From contig NZ_CP137552.1 of NCBI RefSeq assembly GCF_039691755.1, positions 868,001 to 932,000 on the forward strand: 64,000 nt of DNA. Reading direction: 5' to 3'. Position numbers and translations under genes: made by a program. Under the pieces are notes generated by a model. That model saw only the letters and a program-made list of their open reading frames with translations, made no database searches and was not told the origin of the DNA. This DNA comes from Halomonas sp. Bachu 37 (lineage in GTDB: Bacteria; Pseudomonadota; Gammaproteobacteria; Pseudomonadales; Halomonadaceae). Position 1 is the first letter of the stretch; each line of letters opens with the position of its first letter. Shown here piece after piece: positions 17,641-24,986 of this stretch.

Positions 17641-17843
17641 CTAGCGAGTGCCGAACTCCAGCTTGGCCGTGCAGGTCAAGATGATATGTCTTGCCCGGCA
17701 GCCCTTCGGGCTGAGCAGATCCACTTGCCGATATGGGGCTCCCAGACGCTTCGCGTCGTTTTCCCCTCCACGGCATGGAGTTGTTCTGCTTCGAATTGTG
17801 ATTGAATCCTCGCGAGGCCTTGGCAAGAATGCCCCCTTCATCA

Positions 17844-17866
17844 CTCCCCTGGCGGGGAGGTTTTTT
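17844..17866 (+). terminator. Orphan intrinsic terminator
   Basis: CTCCCC-TGGC-GGGGAG stem-loop followed by G and six T. It points along the plus strand but no intact plus-strand gene lies immediately upstream; the nearest is the oxidoreductase ending at 17064, with an IS remnant between. Confidence 0.75.
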
Positions 17867-17927
17867 GAAAAGAACGGCTTGCATCCATGATTTCTCCGCG
17901 GCCTGGTTCAACGCTGGTTTGTTATTT

Positions 17928-17983
17928 ACAAAGGGGTTGTATTTATACTGGTTCAACAGTGACCCCTCCGGAGGGTTCATCTA
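17928..17983. repeat. Dispersed ~55-nt repeat, copy 2
   Basis: Second copy of the element at 14827-14879, same orientation, here followed by another short CCCCTCGCAGGG repeat. It lies just beyond the 3' end of the plasmid-like helix-turn-helix gene. Confidence 0.65.
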
Positions 17984-18001
17984 TGCACCCCTCGCAGGGT
18001 C

Positions 18002-18958
18002 CTACGGCTGAGGCCAGGCCCACCCTTCTGGCATACCAGAGGGATATGACCAGTCTTTGCGTCTCAGCAGATTCATCATAATATTGTACCCCTTTCGAAC
18101 AGGCATATCTGAGAACAGCCCGTGCTCAAGGCTCCAGAGCATCTCATGCCAGCTCTGCCGGGCACATCTCTCGTCCTGCGTCTCATCTCGAATGGCGTTG
18201 AGCATCTTGTAGGCCATGCCTGGATAGATTTTGCGTTTCTTTTTAGCGAAGCATTCCCTTATCGCAGCCAAGCGACGCTCTCGTGCCTGGATGGCTTCCT
18301 CGGTCTGGTAGGACAGTATGGGCTTCTGCTCGTGTTCGCAGTGAGGTTGCGCCTTCTGCTTCTCCCGGGCGGTTTCCCTCTCGATTTCAGCCTGCAGCTT
18401 CAGCCATTCCATGGTTACCGGCCTATTCGTTTCTTCATCGTCATCGATGGAGACATATTTAGGTGCCGGCGGCTCAGGTCGCTCATTGGTTATCTCAGGT
18501 TCTGGCGCATGCTCCGCCTCTGGTAGCGCCTGCATCGTTGTCTCAGGTTCCGCTGAGGCCTCAGGTGGTTGATGCATTATTCGGCTTTTGGCTCGGTTGG
18601 GCGCTTCCAGCAACTGGTCGGCAACATCGTCCGGAATGGTTACCTCCGTGATAGTGATCGCCATGCGCATCGGATTGCGTAGGGAGCGGCCCTGACGATG
18701 GCGGCGAATCAAGCCCAGGCTTTCTAGGTCCTGGTAGGCCCGCTTGACTGTCGACACACTGAGGCTCAAGCGATCGGCAACCGTCTTGATCGGGATCTCG
18801 CTTTTCCAGTCGCCATGCATCTGCCCTTCACCCCAGTGCAACCAGAAGATGTTTGCCTGGGCACGAGTGATATCCAGTGAGCAGAGGTGAAGAAAAAGGG
18901 GAATAGGGGCGTTGATGTAATGCTTATCCTCGGAGAGCGCACTGCGAATATCTCGCAT
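18002..18958 (-). CDS. Winged-helix protein resembling plasmid replication or partition regulators
   Basis: 318 aa. Residues 30-105 form a winged helix of GntR/DnaD style (EIPIKTVADRLSLSVSTVKRAYQDLESLGLIRRHRQG). A proline- and glutamate-rich linker (about 120-190) and an Arg/Lys-rich C-terminal part follow (REKQKAQPHCEHEQ, IRECFAKKKRKIYPG). The layout of DNA-binding N-terminus plus disordered linker recalls plasmid or integrative-element replication initiators, but no Rep catalytic motif is seen. It sits among IS3 pieces that appear to have been split by the segment carrying it, which fits a mobile origin. Function is not established. Confidence 0.6.
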   Translation of the reverse strand: MRDIRSALSEDKHYINAPIPLFLHLCSLDITRAQANIFWLHWGEGQMHGDWKSEIPIKTVADRLSLSVSTVKRAYQDLESLGLIRRHRQGRSLRNPMRMAITITEVTIPDDVADQLLEAPNRAKSRIMHQPPEASAEPETTMQALPEAEHAPEPEITNERPEPPAPKYVSIDDDEETNRPVTMEWLKLQAEIERETAREKQKAQPHCEHEQKPILSYQTEEAIQARERRLAAIRECFAKKKRKIYPGMAYKMLNAIRDETQDERCARQSWHEMLWSLEHGLFSDMPVRKGYNIMMNLLRRKDWSYPSGMPEGWAWPQP

Positions 18959-19185
18959 TTAGTATTCCTCGTTTAAATTGTTACGACTATTATTACGTAC
19001 CAACGAGAGATGTTTTGCGCTGCAATTTCAGTAAAAAAGCAAAAAGACTTGGCACCGCTTATCATTGGCGGCTGTACTCGGAATCATCCTTTGAGGCAAC
19101 AGCAGCAGTAAGTTTACGGTGACGGCGCTAGAGAAGCCTGACGGTGGTGGCATGCCATAGACACTACAAACCGAATTGATATGAA
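18959..19185. other. Short noncoding stretch upstream of the winged-helix gene
   Basis: Presumed promoter region of the minus-strand winged-helix gene plus unassigned sequence up to the helicase remnant. No further signal recognised. Confidence 0.4.
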
Positions 19186-19320
19186 TCAGAACCAGTCGCT
19201 CATCTGGCCGTAGCCATACACAAACGCCAACTGTCGAGCGCGGGTAAGGCTGAGATACACTAATGAACGCTCTTCGTTTTCACGTTGACGGCGAGTCGCT
19301 GCATCGACATCCGTGCCAGC
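19186..19320 (-). pseudogene. C-terminal remnant of a UvrD/Rep-type helicase
   Basis: 45 codons ending in a stop at 19186 encode ERSLVYLSLTRAR near the middle, the SF1 helicase motif VI, preceded by QRENE and followed by a short tail ending DWF. The remainder of the helicase is missing: the upstream side joins an IS3 orfA fragment. It is not a piece of the GajB or NERD helicases in this window, whose motif VI sequences differ. Confidence 0.8.
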
Positions 19321-19467
19321 TCGGCGATCGATACTCCTCGCTCATTGCTTTGAAGATGCTGAGATTTGCTCGTCGGTATGTCGGTTACATTTCATCGTGG
19401 GATCTCCTACTATCAGGGTAAACGTAGCGGAAATTTCATAATGCGGTGGACCGGTTTCTGGGGGAAA
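19321..19467 (-). mobile_element. IS3-family left end with the start of orfA
   Basis: Read on the minus strand, the end TTCCCCCAGAAACCGG (19467 inward) is followed by a GGAGAT ribosome site and ATG with MKCNRHTDEQI, then, after a one-base shift, SNERGVSIAEL. These are the first 30 or so residues of IS3-family OrfA. It is cut off at about 19321 by the helicase remnant. Confidence 0.8.
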
Positions 19468-19780
19468 GGTCAATGAACCTTTGCTACATTTTTGCGTACC
19501 GTTTTGCGTGCCGTTTCAGGTGATGCTTTATGAGACCTAGATAGGGTACGGACGCAGCCTAATTGCCGGATTTTCGAAATTAGGCAAAGGAAACAAAAAA
19601 TCTATAGGCTTCTTGGCTTAGCTAATGACTTCGCATGTGGCTCAATGATCCATATGACCGTCCGACTTTGGCGATGCCCCTCCAGAAGAGCGTTGTAATT
19701 TTTCCCAGCAGCAGTAGACACCCCGTCAAGGCAGTACACTGAGACGAGGTGACCATGGCATGGCAAGGCAAGCATCTTCG
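19468..19780. other. Noncoding stretch between IS remnants
   Basis: About 310 nt with no gene. It contains a short tandem-like TTTTGCGTACC/TTTTGCGTGCC pair near 19490-19515 and, from 19715, the probable end of the next IS3-type fragment. Nothing else recognised. Confidence 0.4.
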
Positions 19781-19966
19781 ATGAAGAAGACCCGTACCAG
19801 TGACACCCAGGCCTACAAGGACGAGGCCTTGGCTCTCGCCGCCCATGTCGGCATCAGTGCCGCCCGAGAGCTTGGCCTGCAACCCAGCCAGGTCTATCAA
19901 TGGCGAGTCAAGGCCAACAACAGCAGAGCGCCTCAGCGCGCAAACAAGCCTTGGCCGACGAGAATG
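19781..19966 (+). pseudogene. IS3-family orfA fragment of a second type
   Basis: Starts MKKTRTSDTQAYKDEALALA and continues RELGLQPSQVYQWRVKA, then, one frame over, QALADENG. This is the helix-turn-helix and start of the leucine zipper of an IS3-family OrfA, distinct from the other IS3 types in the window. The element stops abruptly near 19966 where another reading frame begins. Confidence 0.8.
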
Positions 19967-20048
19967 GTTGAATTGCTATCGGCAGGGGAGCCGGCGGATG
20001 TGGCAATGCGCCAAACGCTTTGTGACTGGTTTGGTAGAGAGCTACTGG

Positions 20049-20902
20049 CTAGGTTCTGTCTGAAAAGTCGGCTCTCATGCATCGCTCGATGCAGGCCAAT
20101 GTCACCATGGCTTTAAAGCTACTGGCTAGTTTATCGTAACGAGTATTGAGCCGACGTTTTTCCTTCAGCCAGCCAAACAGACGTTCCACCACGTTACGCT
20201 GGCGATATTTTGGCCGGTCAAACCGGTGCGGAAGTCCGGGCTTCGGGCGTCGATGCATACGGCGATACGGGATGATCGGGCGCATGCCATAACGCGTGCA
20301 GTAATGCCGCAGCGCATCACTGTCGTACCCCTTGTCTGCCACGATGTAACGGCTGCGTTTGCGGGGTCGACCTGAACGACCCGGTAACCGGACCTTTTCC
20401 AGTAGTTCCGTCAGGTAAATCGAGTCGGCGCGCTGACCTGCCGACAGAGAAAAGGCGAGTGGAAAGCCATGGCTATCGCACAGCATGTGTATCTTAGTGG
20501 TCAGCCCGCCACGGCTACGGCCGAGCGCATGATCCCGGGGTTCTATCGATCCCCCTTTTTGCCGGCACCGCTGGCCGACCGGGTCGCTCTGATGGAAGTG
20601 GAATCCACCATCCATGTGTCGAGATCCATGGTGCCATCTTCACGCAAACGAAGATGCAGACGGGCCAGTATCCGGTCGAAGGTACCGTCATCACGCCACT
20701 GCCGAAAACGCTGATAGACGGTCTTCCAGGGACCATAACGCTCCGGCAGGTCGCGCCACTGTGCGCCAGAGCAAAGAATCCACAGGACACCGTTGAGCAT
20801 CTGGCGATCATCCCGGCGTGGCCGCCCGATGGTCTGCGGTGGAGAAACGATGTCTTCGATCATCTGCCAACGTTGATCAGAAAGCTCGTAACGGCCTGTC
20901 AT
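20049..20902 (-). CDS. IS5-family transposase made from two overlapping frames
   Basis: OrfA (20902 down to 20543, 119 aa) has the DUF4096-type N-terminus (YELSDQRWQMIEDIVSP, CSGAQWRDLPERYGPW) and the first catalytic aspartate in DLDTWMVDSTSIRA. OrfB (20615 down to 20049, 188 aa) has the second aspartate in YIVADKGYDSDA and the glutamate in RNVVERLFGWLKEKRR, completing DDE. The frames overlap around an AAAAAGGGGG run near 20546-20555. IS427-group elements make the fused transposase by programmed frameshifting at such a run. The related copy at 31.5-32.5 kb has A6 here and is in one frame at this point, which supports the site. Confidence 0.88.
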
Positions 20903-20962
20903 ATCGCCCTCCCGTTCGATGAACGGGAATAGCGTAGCATTTATGACTTTTCAGACAGAACC
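20052..20962 (-). mobile_element. IS5-family (IS427-like) insertion sequence, copy 1
   Basis: About 911 bp bounded by 18-bp inverted repeats GGTTCTGTCTGAAAAGTC and flanked by CTAG at each side. It carries a two-frame IS5-family transposase on the minus strand. Both ends, both frames and the slippery A5G5 heptamer-like run look intact, so it may still be active. It interrupts a gene whose frame is restored when the element is removed in silico. Confidence 0.93.
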
Positions 20963-21015
20963 TAGGACCAATCTTGAGGAGACGCTCGCGCCGCTACGCA
21001 CTGCATTGGAGGGAG

Positions 21016-21321
21016 ATGAATAACCATGGCGCTAAGAAAGACTTTGGAACAGCAGACAAGCCATTGGGCGCCGGACGTCTTGCTTCGGCAAATGTGGGCT
21101 ATGCGCAACCGAGGCAGGCACACCGAGACCGACTAGCAAGGACACTTGCCGACCCGGCGCTTGGGTTAACAGCTTCCGAGTATGACTTCGTGTATAGCAG
21201 CAGCGACTTCCTCAGGGCGCTCGGCAAAGCGCTTGATATGACCCAGGCGTGTGATGAGGCGTTTCTCGCGGAGCGAGATGCTTTCGAATCGACAAAGCAT
21301 GAAGCGTACAAACCATGGTAG
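21016..21321 (+). CDS. Unknown protein, possibly split from the next frame by an amber codon
   Basis: 101 aa from the ATG at 21016, which overlaps the stop of the interrupted upstream gene and follows GGAGG closely. The sequence contains GLTASEYDFVYSSSDFLRAL and ends at TAG 21319-21321. The same reading frame stays open after the TAG for another 100 codons, so this may be the N-terminal half of one longer protein broken by a nonsense mutation. No known domain recognised. Confidence 0.5.
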   Translation: MNNHGAKKDFGTADKPLGAGRLASANVGYAQPRQAHRDRLARTLADPALGLTASEYDFVYSSSDFLRALGKALDMTQACDEAFLAERDAFESTKHEAYKPW

Positions 21322-21324
21322 AGC

Positions 21325-21627
21325 GTGGAAGTCGTCGACAAGACAGCGCGTGTCGGCGGTTTTTTCCGGGCTATGGCCGTGGGTAAGCGCCGCCTATCGC
21401 TGCCTAAGGATGCGTGGCAGTTGTCATGGAAGAAGCAGATACGTCTTGCCAAGAAACTCGTGCGCGAACATATGGCCGAGACGGGGGGAGAGCTCCCTAT
21501 CCTGGGCCAGATTGAAGGCTACCGTTTCCATTACGCGACAGACCGCTGGATATCCCTGGGCCGAAACGGAGGGATCAAGAACAGCGGCTTCGGCGTTGTA
21601 AGCCGGGGTGCAAACAAGCGAGGATGA
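21325..21627 (+). CDS. Unknown protein in frame with the preceding gene
   Basis: About 100 aa from a GTG at 21325, basic (RLSLPKDAWQLSWKKQIRLAK), ending GANKRG. It lies in the same frame as the preceding gene, one codon past its TAG. It could be an independent gene or the C-terminal half of a broken one. The stop overlaps the region just before the metallophosphatase start, consistent with one operon. Not recognised. Confidence 0.5.
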   Translation: MEVVDKTARVGGFFRAMAVGKRRLSLPKDAWQLSWKKQIRLAKKLVREHMAETGGELPILGQIEGYRFHYATDRWISLGRNGGIKNSGFGVVSRGANKRG

Positions 21628-21653
21628 TCGAAGCAATCACTAAGGAGGGGAGC

Positions 21654-22340
21654 ATGTACGATCTGATTGGCGATATTCACGGCTATGCCACCCCGCTCAA
21701 GCACCTGTTGAACAAGCTGGGTTACACCGAGCGGGATGGCGTCTGGCAGCACCCCGAGCGGCAGGTGGTTTTTCTGGGCGACTTCGTCGATCGCGGGCCG
21801 GAACAGGTGGAAACCGTACGTATTGCGCGGGCTATGGTCGAGGCTGGGCAGGCTCTGGCAGTGATGGGAAATCACGAGTTCAATGCCGTGGCTTGGGCGA
21901 CCGAAGATCCCGAGGCCCCAAGTCAATACCTGCGTTCGCATAGCGACAAGAATCGGAACCAACATCAGGCATTTCTCGATCAGGTCGGCCAATACTCGGA
22001 GCAACACCGCGATATGATCGATTGGTTTCGTACCTTGCCGCTGTATCTGGATCTCGATGGGCTGCGGGTCATCCATGCTTGCTGGCATCCGCCGTCGCTG
22101 GAGAACCTGCGTGACTACACGGATGAACAACAGCGCATCCTGAAGGATGCCTGGCCGGCATTATGCCGAAAGGGCACTGTGCCCTACGACGCCTTGGAAA
22201 CAACCGTCAAGGGGCTGGAGGTTCCACTACCCCAGGGGCACAGGTTCTTCGATAAGGACGGCAACCCGCGCCACCATATCCGTACCCGCTGGTGGGAACT
22301 GGAGCGCTTGACCTATAGTGCTCGCGCAACAGGAATTTGA
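21654..22340 (+). CDS. Metallophosphoesterase, PrpE/Ap4A-hydrolase-like, probably truncated
   Basis: 228 aa from the ATG at 21654, preceded by AAGGAGG. The calcineurin-type metal-binding motifs are present in order: GDIHG near residue 5, GDFVDRG near 40 and GNHE near 70, with a later H in VIHACWHPP near 145. Such enzymes dephosphorylate proteins or diadenosine polyphosphates. The protein ends soon after RTRWWELE, whereas relatives usually run on for about 80 residues, so a deletion at about 22330 probably removed the C-terminus. The next gene starts inside this end. Confidence 0.8.
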   Translation: MYDLIGDIHGYATPLKHLLNKLGYTERDGVWQHPERQVVFLGDFVDRGPEQVETVRIARAMVEAGQALAVMGNHEFNAVAWATEDPEAPSQYLRSHSDKNRNQHQAFLDQVGQYSEQHRDMIDWFRTLPLYLDLDGLRVIHACWHPPSLENLRDYTDEQQRILKDAWPALCRKGTVPYDALETTVKGLEVPLPQGHRFFDKDGNPRHHIRTRWWELERLTYSARATGI

Positions 22341-22824
22341 GGGAACGCGCCGTATCGAAAACATCGGCGCCACCTTTCTGAACAATAATCCCACGATGAA
22401 CTCGCTGGACTTCAGCCAGGCTGTCTGCGAGTGGGGCAAGGGGCCGCGGGTTTGGAGTTATCTGACTCGACATTACCGATTACCCGATCTGGAGCAGGCC
22501 CTGGATGACTGGCTGGCAATCGCGGCAGCCACAGACGACGTTGCCAGTGCCATTGCGCCGGGTGTGGCCATCAAGGGGCTGGGTGTCTCCTTTGCCAGCA
22601 AACATTTACGAATGCTGGACCCGTATCGGTATGCCGTACTCGATGAAGTGATCAGCGAGGGGCTGGGATTTGCCATGAACCCCACAGGCTATGCGCTCTT
22701 TCTTCGCTGCCTCCATGAGTTTCTAGCCAGGCATGGGCTGCCGTATAGCGTGGCAACACTGGAATCGGGGCTCTTTTATCTGGCTCGCCAGCAAGTACGG
22801 GCCAGGCATGATCAACCGGCCTAG
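22318..22824 (+). CDS. Helix-hairpin-helix-like protein of unknown function
   Basis: 168 aa from a GTG; an ATG at 22396 would give about 142 aa. The segment GVSFASKHLRMLDPYRYAVLDEVISEGLG resembles the SK..R.LDP..Y...D motif seen in helix-hairpin-helix DNA-glycosylase-like and related proteins. I see no full glycosylase active site. It overlaps the truncated phosphatase gene by 23 nt and precedes a broken ADP-ribosylglycohydrolase. The three may have formed one functional cluster, possibly in nucleotide or DNA-modification reversal, but that is speculative. Confidence 0.55.
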   Translation: MLAQQEFEGTRRIENIGATFLNNNPTMNSLDFSQAVCEWGKGPRVWSYLTRHYRLPDLEQALDDWLAIAAATDDVASAIAPGVAIKGLGVSFASKHLRMLDPYRYAVLDEVISEGLGFAMNPTGYALFLRCLHEFLARHGLPYSVATLESGLFYLARQQVRARHDQPA

Positions 22825-22862
22825 GACGACGCTGGTACGGACCTTGGGAAAATGATCAGGCA

Positions 22863-23905
22863 ATGCAGGGAGCGATGATTAGCGAACGTAAGGCAGACGA
22901 GACAAGAGGGCGCTTTCGAGGCTGCCTACTGGGAGGGGCCGTCGGCGATGCCCTGGGTGCCTCGGTCGAATTTCTGTCGCCCGCGGAGATTCTTGAGCGT
23001 TTCGGCTCGGAAGGGATCACCGACTATGCGCCGATCTACGGCGGGCTGGGCAGAATCACTGACGATACTCAGATGACGCTGTTTACTGCCGATGGATTAC
23101 TGCGAGGCTGGGCGTGGTGCCATTAAGGGCATTACGACGTATCCGGGGGTAACCGCCCATGCCTACCTACGTTGGCTACAAACGCAAGGCGGAGCACCGA
23201 TTAATGACCTCATGATCGGTCCTAGTCAGCTCGGTTGGGAGCCGAGCTGGTTAATCTAGCAGCGGGTACTTCATGACCGACGTGCTCCTGGAAATACCTG
23301 CCTTTCATTGCGGGAGATACCGTCCTTGGGTGCGTGGGCACGCAACAACAGCAAGGCTGTGGTGGGTCACGCGCGTTGCTCCGGTCGGTCTGTTTGGGTG
23401 GTATTTTCGACAGAGCCAAGCCTCGGAAGACGTGTTTCGTCTGGGCGCCGAACTGGGGGCATTGACCCATGGCCATCCCACGGGGCAACTGACGGCAGGC
23501 GTTTTCGCTGTCCTGGTCCTGAGCATGACTGATGAAGCGAGCCTGGCCGAGGCCTTGGTAGTCCCGAAAGCCTGCCTGCGACAGGAGCCTCATCATGAGG
23601 AAACGCTGCGCGCCATTTTGCAGGCAGAGGCCTTGGCGAACACCGGGACGCCGCATGCCGAGGCGATTGCCGGAAATCTGTTGGCGGTCTGGCTGGGGGA
23701 GCACAGCATACCGGCGAAATGGATGAAGCCATTGGAGCTACGCGACGTCATAGCCGAGATGGCTGAGGATCTGCTGACCTTTCCCGCCTGGGATATCGAC
23801 GATGCCGTCAGCAATGAAGCGGAGTATGAGCTCATCTGGCGAAAGTATCCGGGGTTTGATCTCCAACAAGCGCCGGAGCTGATGATTGGTTTTCGAAGCG
23901 ATTGA
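22863..23905 (+). pseudogene. ADP-ribosylglycohydrolase (DraG/ARH family), degraded
   Basis: The N-terminus is intact: RGCLLGGAVGDALGASVEF near residue 20 and GRITDDTQMTLFTADGLLR near 63, with the DDTQM metal ligands. The frame then shifts near 23115. An in-frame TAG stands at 23257-23259 within SWLI*QRVLHDRRAPGNTCLS. A further shift near 23340 disrupts the expected NSKGCGGVMRVAPVG motif (NNSK in one frame, RVAPVGLF in another). The C-terminal half is open to 23905. The enzyme would have removed ADP-ribose from targets. Three independent lesions indicate a pseudogene rather than one sequencing error. Confidence 0.85.
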
Positions 23906-23940
23906 GATACGTTACCTGGCTGTGTGGATGCATGGAGTAA

Positions 23941-24020
23941 TAGTTCGTAAGCTAGACCGTTACTCTTTGGAACCGCACAGCCGTGCGGTCCCGAAGAGTA
24001 ATGGGTCATGCTATGAACCA
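23941..24020. repeat. Large imperfect palindrome before the IS481 remnant
   Basis: Inner arms TTACTCTTTGGAACCGCAC (23960-23978) and its complement (23983-24001) differ at two of 19 positions around a 4-nt AGCC centre. Homology extends outward with gaps to about 39-nt arms (GTTC...GACC / GGGTC...GAAC). The right arm leads directly into an IS481-family transposase start at 24038. The palindrome may be two IS481 ends meeting head to head. Confidence 0.75.
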
Positions 24021-24037
24021 CTGCCGGAGGATGATCC

Positions 24038-24705
24038 ATGGCTCAGATTCTTCACAAACGCGCCACGACCACGCACGCCATCCGAAAAGAAATACAGCGA
24101 TCGACGGATTCGGTCGCGACACTGAGCCGACGCTACGGCATTAACCCCAAGACCGTACGCAAGTGACACAACCGGGACAACGTCGAGGTTACCCGCATGG
24201 GTTCAGGGTACCGCGCTCCCCGTCGCTGACGCCACTGGAGGTAGCGGTTGGCCATCGCCTCTACTAGCGACACGGCATCAGTCAGTTACCCAAGGCTGGC
24301 GACCAGAAACGCGAGAAAAAACTATTTAAGCGTTACCCGATCGGCTACCTGCATCGATATCAGCGAAATCCGAACCGGTGCAAGGCCTGCCTGCTCATCG
24401 CCGTGGATCGAACCTCCAAGTTCTTCCATGCATAGTTATACCGGAAGATGACGAGGCAGATCGCCGCCGATTTCCTTGAGGATACGCTGAGAGTCCTGCC
24501 TTACCGTGCCCACGGCCAACGGTGTGCAGTTTGCGAAGAAGGCCGGGACAGAAGCCTATAAGCAGCATATCTTCTATATGGTCTGCTACCGGCACAGGAT
24601 CGATCACCGGCTGACCAGTCCCTTCCATCTCCGACCAACGGGCAGTAGAGCGGATGAGGCGTACGATCGAGGAGGCGACGACCCCGCACATTCCATTACA
24701 TCCGA
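24038..24705 (+). pseudogene. IS481-family transposase remnant
   Basis: Starts MAQILHKRATTTHAIRKEIQ and continues RRYGINPKTVRK, the IS481 helix-turn-helix. Pieces of the rest appear in changing frames: KRYPIGYLH, IAVDRTSKFF, then GVQFAKKAG and TNGQ. Many stops and shifts make it non-functional. A second fragment of the same type lies at about 62140-62250. The remnant ends against the CxxCxxCC gene. Confidence 0.85.
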
Positions 24706-24716
24706 CTTTAGGCCAA

Positions 24717-24986
24717 TCAAGCCTCTTGAAGCTTTTTGCAGGCTACCTGATTCAGTTCAACGAATTCGTTCCACGTCATGATGAGCCGGTAGTTCTTTTT
24801 GTATTGTCGATCAACCCGGCAGATGTCTGGCCGCTCGGCATAGATCTGGCATTGCTTCAGCACTTCGTCGAAATGCACACAGGCGCCGTCTCCACGATCC
24901 ATACCGGCTGTTTCAGGGAGCAGGTGGACACGCTTGCAGCATTCCCCACATTGACTGCAGGGAAAGCTCTTAGGCATCTCAGGCAT
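24717..24986 (-). CDS. YkgJ-family cysteine-cluster (CxxCxxCC) protein
   Basis: 89 aa. The N-terminal FPCSQCGECCKRV is the CxxCxxCC signature, and later cysteines (GACVHFD, CQIYAERPDIC) complete the usual four-to-five ligand cluster for zinc or iron-sulfur. It is the last gene of the multi-GTPase operon and overlaps the preceding dynamin-like gene by 8 nt, so it is translationally coupled to it. The family is common but of unknown biochemistry. Its role in this operon is unknown; a metal-binding or redox-sensing partner is possible. Confidence 0.85.
   Translation of the reverse strand: MPEMPKSFPCSQCGECCKRVHLLPETAGMDRGDGACVHFDEVLKQCQIYAERPDICRVDRQYKKNYRLIMTWNEFVELNQVACKKLQEA

Larger units (their letters stand above)
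19963..21023 (+). pseudogene. C-terminal part of an unknown gene interrupted by an IS5 element
   Basis: An open frame from 19963 to 20051 resumes at 20963 and ends at TAA 21021-21023. Joined across the IS5 element it reads in one frame, about 48 codons, with GRELLA meeting RTNLEETLAP. The duplicated CTAG at both IS ends is the target-site duplication. The final codons overlap the start of the next gene (ATGAATAA), which suggests an original operon. The 5' part is lost at the junction with the IS3 fragment. I do not recognise the family. Confidence 0.7.

Noticed and set aside
17609..17980. 123-codon minus-strand frame in the IS3/repeat region
   Set aside because: Crosses a terminator and a dispersed repeat and has low-complexity, non-protein-like sequence.
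19490..19620. Possible integrase remnant and att site near TTTTGCGTACC repeats
   Set aside because: No integrase motif could be read and no matching direct repeat was found at another boundary.
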